From Cyanobacteria bacterium T3Sed10_376R1m (GTDB taxonomy: Bacteria > Cyanobacteriota > Cyanobacteriia > Cyanobacteriales > Cyanobacteriaceae): a DNA stretch of 8,146 bases. Of this stretch, positions 1 through 5,364 are shown piece by piece. The stretch is from positions 1-8,146 of the forward strand of contig PXEJ01000240.1 of NCBI GenBank assembly GCA_003566215.1. Direction: 5' to 3'. Numbering within the stretch: position 1 is the stretch's first letter; every line of letters starts with the position of its first letter. Made by a program: the position numbers and the translations under genes. The notes beneath the pieces were generated by a model. The model was given only the letters and a program-made list of their open reading frames with translations, made no database searches and was not told where the DNA came from.

Positions 1-408
1 GCATACGACTATCTAAAAATTGAAGTTGACGCCCCCAAAGTAGCTAGTATGGGTTGGTGTTTTGGAGGACTATGGTCATTAAACACCGCTTTACTATTAC
101 CCACTGAGTTAAATGCGACTATCATCTATTATGGCGGAAATATAACCACAGATCCCCAGAAATTAGCCACCCTAGAAATGCCTATTCTGGGAATTTTTGG
201 AGAATTAGATCAAAACCCATCCCTAGAAGTCGTCAAAGAATTTGAAAGCGTCCTCTTATCCTTAGATAAAGATGTGGAAATTCATATCTACGAAAATGCT
301 GACCATGGCTTTGCTAATTCATCAGGCACTAGATATAATGCCGAAGCTGCCAAAGATGCTTGGGAAAAAACCACTGCATTTTTAGAAACCCATCTTCAAG
401 GAGAATAA
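1..408 (+). CDS. Dienelactone hydrolase family protein, C-terminal part (5' end outside window)
   Basis: This is the C-terminal 135 residues of an alpha/beta hydrolase of the dienelactone hydrolase family; the frame is open from base 1, so the gene starts upstream of the window. The nucleophile elbow GWCFGG is visible with Cys at 58-60, the motif in which this family uses Cys rather than Ser. The other two triad members fit: Asp in GELDQ (208-210) and His in ADHGFAN (304-306). All three are in the expected order and spacing. Family members are soluble proteins of roughly 235-250 residues that hydrolyse dienelactones or related esters; the real substrate cannot be told from sequence, and in cyanobacteria it is usually unknown. 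It ends at TAA 406-408 and converges on the DUF760 gene, with 106 bp between the stops in which I see no convincing terminator. Confidence 0.9.
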   Translation, partial: AYDYLKIEVDAPKVASMGWCFGGLWSLNTALLLPTELNATIIYYGGNITTDPQKLATLEMPILGIFGELDQNPSLEVVKEFESVLLSLDKDVEIHIYENADHGFANSSGTRYNAEAAKDAWEKTTAFLETHLQGE

Positions 409-514
409 TTTTTAAAAATTAGTGAGGGAGTAAGGTTTAAGATTGACCTCTCCCCCTAAGAAGAAACCAAGTCAATATGTTGCCATCTTAATTTGTCTTC
501 AGAAAAGCCTATTT

Positions 515-838
515 TTAGCTATCAAAACTGGACAAAGTCTTTTCAAAATCCATTCTTTGTTCAGCATTACGCAAAAAATAACCACTCATCATAGCAGAAG
601 CTAATAATTTTCCTAAATTTTCCCTACTGGTATTGACCATAACTCCGAAATGATCAGGAGGTAAATGCCCTAATAAACCCATAATATTTTTTTCCATAAT
701 CTTAGAGACTTCCGTTGATTGTGGTTGGGATAATTGCGCTACGGTTTCGGGGCTAAGAGATTGAAGATATTGCAATAAAAGATTATCTTCATCGTGACTG
801 TTAAGATAATTTGGATTACCGTTGGATGGATTATTCAC
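515..838 (-). CDS. DUF760 family protein
   Basis: This is a 107-residue soluble protein matching the DUF760 family, found in cyanobacteria and plastid-bearing eukaryotes; no biochemical role is established that I can state. The family signature is clear in two parts: LLQYLQSLSPETVAQLSQP near residues 22-40, and the stretch around residues 70-92 containing TSRENLGKLLASAMMSGYFL followed by RNAEQR. There is no signal peptide or membrane segment. The start is GTG (CAC at 836-838 on the plus strand). It is supported by a GAGGA ribosome-binding site at 845-849, 6 nt upstream. The first 18 residues are Asn-rich and variable, which is usual for the family. It follows DUF1825 on the same strand after 146 bp and may be cotranscribed with it or have its own promoter in that gap. 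Confidence 0.9.
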   Translation of the reverse strand: MNNPSNGNPNYLNSHDEDNLLLQYLQSLSPETVAQLSQPQSTEVSKIMEKNIMGLLGHLPPDHFGVMVNTSRENLGKLLASAMMSGYFLRNAEQRMDFEKTLSSFDS

Positions 839-984
839 GATATTTCCTCAATAAATAATTGTATTTACTTTTCTTTGATTTAATTGATCTGACAAAGATT
901 TTTGTTACTAAATATAACTTACTTATTTTTAAACTTTGTTAGTAGGTTTATAACCGAACTTTTTAGGTACAAATTTTACGACAA

Positions 985-1296
985 TTAAATTTCCTTTTTC
1001 ATTCTTTCTAAAGTTTGGTGCATCTGTGAAAACATTTGTTCTGGACTAGTTCCAAACTGGCTTAATTGAGTTTTTAGTTGCTCTAGGGTCATTTTTGCCA
1101 TAAAATCTTCCGATAACTCAAATCTTTTCATAAAAATATGATACCTTTCCATCATATTTTCCATTTTTTCAATAAAAATTTTTTTACCTTCTTTATCAAA
1201 CTTCCCAAATTGACCACCTAGCTCCGTTAAAGATTGATAATCTTCAAATAACTGCTTTGCTTCTTGTTGTACTACCTCTGAATCAAAAAATCCCAT
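985..1296 (-). CDS. DUF1825 family protein
   Basis: This 103-residue, highly charged, probably helical protein matches the cyanobacterial family DUF1825 over its whole length. The N-terminus MGFFDSEVVQQEAKQLFEDY, the central GKFDKEGKKIFIEKME and the segment FMKRFELSEDFMAKMTLEQL are all family hallmarks. Its function is unknown. It has no signal peptide, membrane helix or cysteine, so it is likely cytoplasmic. The ATG at 1294-1296 has GAGGA at 1301-1305 in front of it. The gene is divergent from the TM2 gene, sharing a 121-bp region (1297-1417) that holds TATAAT-like boxes on both strands. The length is normal for the family and nothing appears broken. Confidence 0.92.
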   Translation of the reverse strand: MGFFDSEVVQQEAKQLFEDYQSLTELGGQFGKFDKEGKKIFIEKMENMMERYHIFMKRFELSEDFMAKMTLEQLKTQLSQFGTSPEQMFSQMHQTLERMKKEI

Positions 1297-1360
1297 TTTA
1301 TCCTCTTTTAGTTAAATATATTAGTTATAATAAAAAATCTTTTTAATGCACGTGATTTCA

Positions 1361-1366
1361 ATTATA
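1361..1366 (-). promoter_or_regulatory. Candidate -10 box for the DUF1825 gene
   Basis: On the minus strand this reads TATAAT, about 65 bp before the DUF1825 start. No good -35 box is found at 16-18 bp spacing, so this is only a candidate. The palindrome at 1389-1406 lies just beyond where the -35 region would be. Confidence 0.35.
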
Positions 1367-1388
1367 AAATTAGTAACATTACTTTAAA

Positions 1389-1406
1389 AATACGGATTTC
1401 CGTATT
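1389..1406. promoter_or_regulatory. Perfect inverted repeat before the TM2 gene (operator-like)
   Basis: AATACGGA, then TT, then TCCGTATT: two perfect 8-bp arms with a 2-bp centre. It ends 11 nt before the ATG at 1418, in the divergent region between DUF1825 and the TM2 gene. As DNA it resembles a dimeric repressor site. As RNA it could form a 7-bp stem with an ATTT loop where a ribosome-binding site would normally lie; no Shine-Dalgarno sequence is visible between it and the ATG. The cognate regulator is unknown. Confidence 0.5.
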
Positions 1407-1417
1407 CCACTGTGACT

Positions 1418-1828
1418 ATGCAATTCTCGTTAAACTCTTTGAGCGATCAACCGAAGAAGAAGATTATTAGTATTATTCTAGCATTTTTAGGAACAATCAC
1501 TCCTTTGGGAGGGTTGCATAAATTCTATTTAGGACAACCTCTTTGGGGTTTTATTTATCTTTTATTAGGCTGGGAAACTCCCATTATTCGCATTGCCTGT
1601 GCTGTGGATGCAGTTTTGTATCTAGTCCAATCTCAAGATCAATTTACCTTGAACTTTCATTCTATGTCGGGGAGAAATGAGAAGGAGAATTTAAAACAGC
1701 AATCCTTGATGGCACAAAACACTATTGATATTGCTACTGCTATTAGGGAGTTAGAAAATTTGAGACAGGAGGGGTTAATTTCTGAATATGAGTTTGAACA
1801 AAAACGTCGTAAATTAATTGAAAATTGA
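1418..1828 (+). CDS. TM2 domain membrane protein with C-terminal SHOCT-like segment
   Basis: This is a 136-residue protein with two domains. Residues about 16-70 form a TM2 domain: a first hydrophobic helix (ISIILAFLGTITPLG), the polar turn GGLHKFYLGQPLWG, then a second hydrophobic stretch ending at a conserved-type Asp (ACAVDAV). Residues about 108-136 (ELENLRQEGLISEYEFEQKR) match the SHOCT pattern, a short C-terminal module common in bacterial proteins and of unclear function. The protein is expected in the cytoplasmic membrane with the SHOCT tail in the cytoplasm; no specific function is known. I choose ATG 1418 over the GTG at 1412, two codons upstream in the same frame. Neither has a clear ribosome-binding site. 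A palindrome lies 11 nt before the ATG and may regulate the gene. Confidence 0.85.
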   Translation: MQFSLNSLSDQPKKKIISIILAFLGTITPLGGLHKFYLGQPLWGFIYLLLGWETPIIRIACAVDAVLYLVQSQDQFTLNFHSMSGRNEKENLKQQSLMAQNTIDIATAIRELENLRQEGLISEYEFEQKRRKLIEN

Positions 1829-1899
1829 CAATTATTATGTTTTCTGAATTTGTCGCTATATCTATAGTTTAATATTAATATTTCCTGTTTTTTTTGCCT

Positions 1900-1926
1900 A
1901 AAAAAGACGTGCAAATAACACGTCTT
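1900..1926 (-). terminator. Intrinsic terminator of the MAPEG transcription unit
   Basis: On the minus strand AAGACGTG and CACGTCTT form a perfect 8-bp stem around a 7-nt loop, followed by a run of six T (two of them within the stem). It begins 32 nt after the MAPEG stop. There is no T-run on the plus-strand side, so it mainly serves the minus-strand genes, although the hairpin lies between converging genes. Confidence 0.8.
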
Positions 1927-1958
1927 CACTATAAATATAAGTTATAAATTAATGAGTA

Positions 1959-2360
1959 TTATAAAGTTAATTGTTGATAAGAAATTAGGGCTAATTGTAC
2001 CAATGAACCTAATAATAAAGCTAGACCACTTAGGGAACTAATGGCAAAACCGGGAGCTCTTTTTTTTGCTTCTTGATAATATCCCCAAGCATAAATTATA
2101 CGTCCTACTACCCAAGTTCCCCCTAAAATTGCCCCAAATAATTCACTAACATAAAAAGAAAATATCCATAGTAAGGGTAGAAAAAAAATTAGTTGTTCTA
2201 GGGTATTTTCTTGTACCCTTAAGGCTCTTTCAAAATTTTCGTCTCCTGTCATGGCGGGAGGCATTACTTTATATTTGAATCTAGCCCTACCTACATTAAT
2301 AGTTGTCACAAAATAGACCAAAAGAGCAAAAACTGTAATGAGACTTGCACCCAATAACAT
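1959..2360 (-). CDS. MAPEG family membrane protein
   Basis: This is a 133-residue integral membrane protein of the MAPEG superfamily (membrane-associated proteins in eicosanoid and glutathione metabolism; microsomal glutathione transferase-like). Four hydrophobic segments lie at about residues 2-20, 56-76, 78-93 and 106-128. After the first helix come GRARFKYKVMPPAMTGDENF and then ERALRVQENTLEQL, the conserved loop that binds glutathione in characterised members. Bacterial homologues are mostly uncharacterised, so enzymatic activity is inference. The start ATG (2358-2360) has AGGA at 2370-2373, 9 nt upstream. It lies 43 bp after the cytochrome gene with no terminator between them and is followed by a strong terminator, so it is probably the last gene of the reductase-cytochrome unit. 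Confidence 0.9.
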   Translation of the reverse strand: MLLGASLITVFALLVYFVTTINVGRARFKYKVMPPAMTGDENFERALRVQENTLEQLIFFLPLLWIFSFYVSELFGAILGGTWVVGRIIYAWGYYQEAKKRAPGFAISSLSGLALLLGSLVQLALISYQQLTL

Positions 2361-2403
2361 AATTTTATGTCCTATTTATATATTTGTTTTATTTAATTTT
2401 ATC

Positions 2404-2751
2404 TTATTTTTTCCAGTTATTTTCTGCTTGGTTTAAGACATATTTAGCTAGGTTATTTATGTCTTGTTCCGAAATGCGATCGCCATATCCTGACATATTA
2501 TTTTTCCCGTGAGTAACAATATCAGTAATTGACTCTATAGAATCATAACCATTTCTTGTTAAAGCTTTTAACTTTAAATTTTTTCCTCTCCTGATAATAT
2601 TACCACCATTAATATGACAACCTGAACAATTAATTTCAAATAACCTTGCTCCATCGTTTAAATTTGTTCCAGAAATTGCATAGGGAACATAGACTAAATT
2701 TAATCCTAAAAAACAAAAAATAGCTACTATTAAAACAATACTTTTTTTCAT
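2404..2751 (-). CDS. Cytochrome c6-like protein (c6B/c6C-type candidate)
   Basis: This is a 115-residue exported monoheme c-type cytochrome. Residues 1-26 form a Sec signal peptide (MKKS, a hydrophobic core, then YAIS near the cleavage site), so it acts in the thylakoid lumen or periplasm. The heme motif is CSGCH, and the Met ligand is in KNNMSGYGDR, matching KNAMPAFGGR of classical c6 but with Ser after the Met. The insert HINGGNIIRRGKNLKLKAL and the Ile in TDIVTHGK, where classical c6 has Gln, point to the c6-like (c6B/c6C) group rather than PetJ; this rests on remembered alignments. The protein probably carries electrons, but its partner is unknown. The ATG lies 4 nt after the reductase stop with no clear ribosome-binding site, suggesting translational coupling. 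An in-frame ATG at 2838 would add 29 residues inside the reductase gene and bury the signal peptide. Confidence 0.88.
   Translation of the reverse strand: MKKSIVLIVAIFCFLGLNLVYVPYAISGTNLNDGARLFEINCSGCHINGGNIIRRGKNLKLKALTRNGYDSIESITDIVTHGKNNMSGYGDRISEQDINNLAKYVLNQAENNWKK
2476..2483. repeat. HIP1 site (GCGATCGC)
   Basis: Perfect HIP1 octamer inside the c6-like cytochrome gene, near the codons for the Met-ligand loop. HIP1 is strongly over-represented in many cyanobacterial chromosomes. Confidence 0.75.
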
Positions 2752-2755
2752 ATAA

Positions 2756-3937
2756 TTAACTTTGAGATAAACGTTTAATCTCTTGTCCTCCCAGTATAGA
2801 TTCTGCCTGTGCCAAAAATTGAGGAATTTTTTCCCCATAAGGACTATGTTTTAAACAAGATGTTAAATCGAACTCCCTTAACTTATCAGCTTTTTGTCCA
2901 GGAAACCAATGTCCACCATTGCCTAATAGGTTATAACGCATTTTGCCATACTCTACCATGTCATAGGCTAGAGCTAAATTACGTAACCACAAAATTGTGG
3001 GGATATTAATATTGCCCGGGGTTTTTTCATGGTGAGGTAATCCCAAACGCCATGTTTTAACCCATCTTTCCCCTAATACTTTTTTTGCCTCATTTTCCAA
3101 ACGCTCAATAATAGTAGCTAAAAGCTCATCTCCTTGATCTAAAAAAGCTAAACTCTTAATATGTTCATCAAAATCTTCTGGTTTTGCGGCACCAATACTA
3201 AGGGTATGAACTTGGGAATGAGAAAGACAAAATAAATTGTTAAAAACGATGGGGCTTAAAGGTTGACATAACTTAATTAATTTGGGAGAAGGTTTATAAA
3301 GTAAACCACCTTTGTTTGATGGGCTAATTATAAACACTCCCATATCATGATTATTTGCTTCTAAAATGGCTTCCCAATTTTCTTGATAAATCCAATACCA
3401 ATGTAAATTTACATAATCAAATTGATTAGTTTTAATTGTGTTAATGATTAAATCTGTCTCTCCGTGGGTAGAAAAACCAACAAATTTAACTTTTCCTTGT
3501 TGCTGTAATTTTCTAACTTCTTCTAAACAACCTCCGTCTTTGATTACATCATCTAATAATTCTGGGGTATTAATACCATGGATACCTAATAAATCCACAT
3601 AATCTAGTTTTAAATAATTAAGGGATTTGTCAAAATTTTCCCTAAATTTTTTAACATCTGATTCGGGACTAATTTTTGTTTGAATGATTAATTTTTCTCT
3701 GGGTAGTGTGGGTAAAATCTGCCCTAATTGCATTTCTGATGTGCCATAACCCCGTGCGGTTTCAATATGATTGATACCTAACTCTAAACTCTTTTTGATA
3801 GTAGCTTCAAGGTTATTTTGATCATTTGTGGGAATATCTTTTTGGGGTAAATCTTGCCATTTATATTGATAGCGCATACCACCACAAGAAAAAACGGGTA
3901 TTTGTAATTCTGTTCTACCAAATCGGCGATATTGCAT
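2756..3937 (-). CDS. Aldo/keto reductase family oxidoreductase
   Basis: This is a 393-residue protein with a complete aldo/keto reductase barrel (about residues 1-270) plus a C-terminal extension of about 120 residues. The catalytic tetrad is readable: Glu59 in IETARGYG (usually Asp), Tyr64, Lys88 in IIQTK and His120 in LGIHG. The strand GFSTHG (154-159) and SIGAAKPEDFDEH (247-259) also fit, the latter being the usual NADPH-binding end. The extension resembles that of the COG1453-type reductases, which carry a ferredoxin-like Cys cluster, but here only Cys361 remains (SCLKHSPYGEKIP). The enzyme is probably cytoplasmic, NADPH-dependent and of unknown substrate. ATG 3935-3937 has no visible Shine-Dalgarno sequence. 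The gene lies 73 bp after the M48 gene and directly before the cytochrome gene. Confidence 0.9.
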   Translation of the reverse strand: MQYRRFGRTELQIPVFSCGGMRYQYKWQDLPQKDIPTNDQNNLEATIKKSLELGINHIETARGYGTSEMQLGQILPTLPREKLIIQTKISPESDVKKFRENFDKSLNYLKLDYVDLLGIHGINTPELLDDVIKDGGCLEEVRKLQQQGKVKFVGFSTHGETDLIINTIKTNQFDYVNLHWYWIYQENWEAILEANNHDMGVFIISPSNKGGLLYKPSPKLIKLCQPLSPIVFNNLFCLSHSQVHTLSIGAAKPEDFDEHIKSLAFLDQGDELLATIIERLENEAKKVLGERWVKTWRLGLPHHEKTPGNINIPTILWLRNLALAYDMVEYGKMRYNLLGNGGHWFPGQKADKLREFDLTSCLKHSPYGEKIPQFLAQAESILGGQEIKRLSQS

Positions 3938-3964
3938 AGGATAAAAATTGGTTTAATTTATTCC

Positions 3965-3970
3965 ATTATA
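3965..3970 (-). promoter_or_regulatory. Candidate -10 box for the reductase-cytochrome-MAPEG unit
   Basis: The minus strand reads TATAAT 27 bp before the reductase ATG, a position that would give a leader of about 20 nt. The best -35-like hexamer, TTGTAA at 3991-3996, is 20 bp away, which is longer than ideal. The box is convincing and the full promoter is not. Confidence 0.45.
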
Positions 3971-4010
3971 AATTTATTATCTCTACCCTTTTACAACAGG
4001 ATTGATCTAG

Positions 4011-4838
4011 TTATTGACGAGTAAGGGGGCGAATATTATTGCGATATTGGGCTTCGTCAAGCCCTGAACCTTGATTGGGGTTATCAGCAGATATTCTTTG
4101 GTTAAGGGCAATTACTCTATCCCTAGCTCCGGGATGGGTACTAAATATATTTGAACTGTTACTGCCTCCTCGATCAAGTTTTTGCATAAAATCAGGCATT
4201 GCTCTGGGGGCATAACCTGCTTTGATTAAATTTTGCAATCCTAACTTGTCGGCTTCAAGTTCATCTTGGCGACTATTGGGAAGACTAATGGCGGTGGCTA
4301 CTCCTAGTTGAACAATTTGTGTTCGTTGTAATCCTGCGGCACTTAATAATCCTTGGGTGATAGCTTGTTGACGAATTTGTTTTTGGGAGTGTTTGGCTAC
4401 TACATGACCAATTTCATGACCGATGACACTGGCTAATTCTGCTTCATTGGAGGCGGTGGTTATTAATCCTGTGTTTAGGTAGATAAATCCTCCCATGGTG
4501 GCGAAGGCGTTTACTTGTCTATTGTCTATGATGGTAAAATTATAGGGGATGTTGGGGCGATCGCTCGTTTTAACTAATTATTGTCCAATTTCATTGACAT
4601 AGTTGTTAACATTTTTATTTTCATAGACTTTGATTCTGCCACCACGAATTAATTGTTGTCGCATTTGTTGTCCATACTCTACTTCCTGTTGGTCAGAAAT
4701 ATTGCTGATTTGAATTACTTGCATTCCTCTTAAAAAGAGTTCCACCCAAGGAAGGGCATAACTAACTTGTACATTATTAAAAATAATTGTGAGGGCAACG
4801 GTAATGGAAATAATTATATTTAAAAAAGGGCGTTTCAT
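4011..4838 (-). pseudogene. M48 family metalloprotease, interrupted by one in-frame TAA
   Basis: One reading frame of 275 codons encodes an exported M48 zinc metalloprotease, but codon 87 is TAA (4578-4580). The first part (4838-4578) has a signal peptide (MKRPFLNIIISITVALTIIF, cleavage near VSYA-LPW) and the family start of the mature domain (QEVEYGQQMRQQL). After the stop the same frame continues without further damage: LVKTSDRPNIP, then NAFATMGGFIYLNTGL, the zinc motif HEIGH at codons 141-145, the third ligand Glu193 in DELEAD, and STHPGARDR near codons 233-241. Single-base changes from Lys (AAA) or Gln (CAA) would create this stop. A later ATG (4494-4496) gives a 161-residue fragment without signal peptide or N-terminal domain and with no obvious ribosome-binding site. 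It may be a young pseudogene, a sequencing error or a read-through case. Intact homologues probably degrade misfolded envelope proteins. Confidence 0.85.
4557..4564. repeat. HIP1 site (GCGATCGC)
   Basis: Perfect HIP1 octamer within the M48 frame, 13 nt past the in-frame TAA in the direction of transcription. Confidence 0.75.
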
Positions 4839-4934
4839 TCTCTTTATTTTGATGTGAAAAGTAAATGTTAATATATCTTTAATTTAACTTATTCTATTTG
4901 TTGGGACGATTACACTACTTTATTAGTTCCCTGA

Positions 4935-4954
4935 TGAAGTGCGATCGCACTTCA
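4935..4954. repeat. 20-bp perfect palindrome built on a HIP1 core
   Basis: GCGATCGC at 4941-4948 is extended on both sides by six complementary bases (TGAAGT and ACTTCA), giving a perfect 20-bp palindrome. It lies between the divergent M48 and DUF427 genes and is followed on the plus strand by C and five T. As RNA it could fold into an 8-bp stem with a GATC loop, terminator-like in the plus direction, although no plus-strand gene lies directly upstream. Confidence 0.6.
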
Positions 4955-5079
4955 CTTTTTATCTATAGTTTTACTAAGTTTTCTAGGTATTACTAAGATT
5001 AAAAATCAGGTCAACAATGTTAGTTAAAAGTTAAAATTAAGAAAATAGTAGATATATAAAAGAAAAAACGATCAAGCAA

Positions 5080-5364
5080 ATGACAAAAGCAACATGGAAT
5101 GGAGCATTATTAGCCGAAAGTAATCAATGTGAAATTGTAGAAGGAAATTACTATTTCCCCCCCGACAGCATCAATCAAGAGTATTTTAAATCCAGTGACA
5201 CCCATACCACCTGTGGTTGGAAGGGGGTTGCGAGTTATTACACCATTGCCGTAGATGGACAAGAAAATAAAGACGCCGCTTGGTATTATCCCGACACAAA
5301 ACCCAAAGCTAATAACATAAAAAACTATGTCGCTTTTTGGAGAGGGGTAAAAGTTGAATCTTAG
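5080..5364 (+). CDS. DUF427 domain-containing protein
   Basis: This is a 94-residue soluble protein that is a complete single DUF427 domain. Family features are easy to follow: W6-NGALLAES, then VEGNYYFPPDSI near residues 20-31, CGWKGVASYY near 45-54 and the closing DAAWYYPDTKP with NYVAFWRGVKV near 66-92. The family is widespread in bacteria and fungi; its biochemical role is not settled, and no catalytic set is known that I could check. The ATG at 5080 has no clear Shine-Dalgarno sequence; an AT-rich TATATA lies about 22 bp upstream. Its last four codons overlap the start of the DUF58 gene, which suggests the two are translated from one message. The length is normal. Confidence 0.9.
   Translation: MTKATWNGALLAESNQCEIVEGNYYFPPDSINQEYFKSSDTHTTCGWKGVASYYTIAVDGQENKDAAWYYPDTKPKANNIKNYVAFWRGVKVES
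5341..5347 (+). promoter_or_regulatory. Ribosome-binding site that fixes the DUF58 TTG start
   Basis: AGAGGGG lies inside the DUF427 coding sequence, 6 nt before a TTG at 5354. It is the strongest Shine-Dalgarno match seen in this window. The next ATG in that frame falls within the second membrane segment, so the TTG is the likely start. Confidence 0.6.

Noticed and set aside
409..514. Possible terminator between the converging hydrolase and DUF760 genes
   Set aside because: GGGAG and CTCCC can pair weakly around 424-455, but the stem is short and no T-run follows on either strand.
1326..1331. Plus-strand TATAAT before the TM2 gene
   Set aside because: The hexamer is perfect, but no -35-like hexamer lies at a usable distance and the region is AT-rich, so I do not list it as a promoter.
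1412..1417. GTG start two codons before the TM2 ATG
   Set aside because: It has no better ribosome-binding site than the ATG and lies closer to the palindrome; it cannot be excluded, but the difference is two residues.
1657..1929. Open frame of 90 codons on the minus strand
   Set aside because: It is antisense to the TM2 gene and runs over the MAPEG terminator; the translated product has no family pattern.
2752..2838. Extended N-terminus for the cytochrome from an ATG at 2838
   Set aside because: It would add 29 residues encoded within the reductase gene and place a signal peptide internally; the MKKS start at 2751 is the natural one.
2809..3009. Open frame of 66 codons on the plus strand
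   Set aside because: It lies wholly antisense to the reductase gene and has no recognisable pattern.
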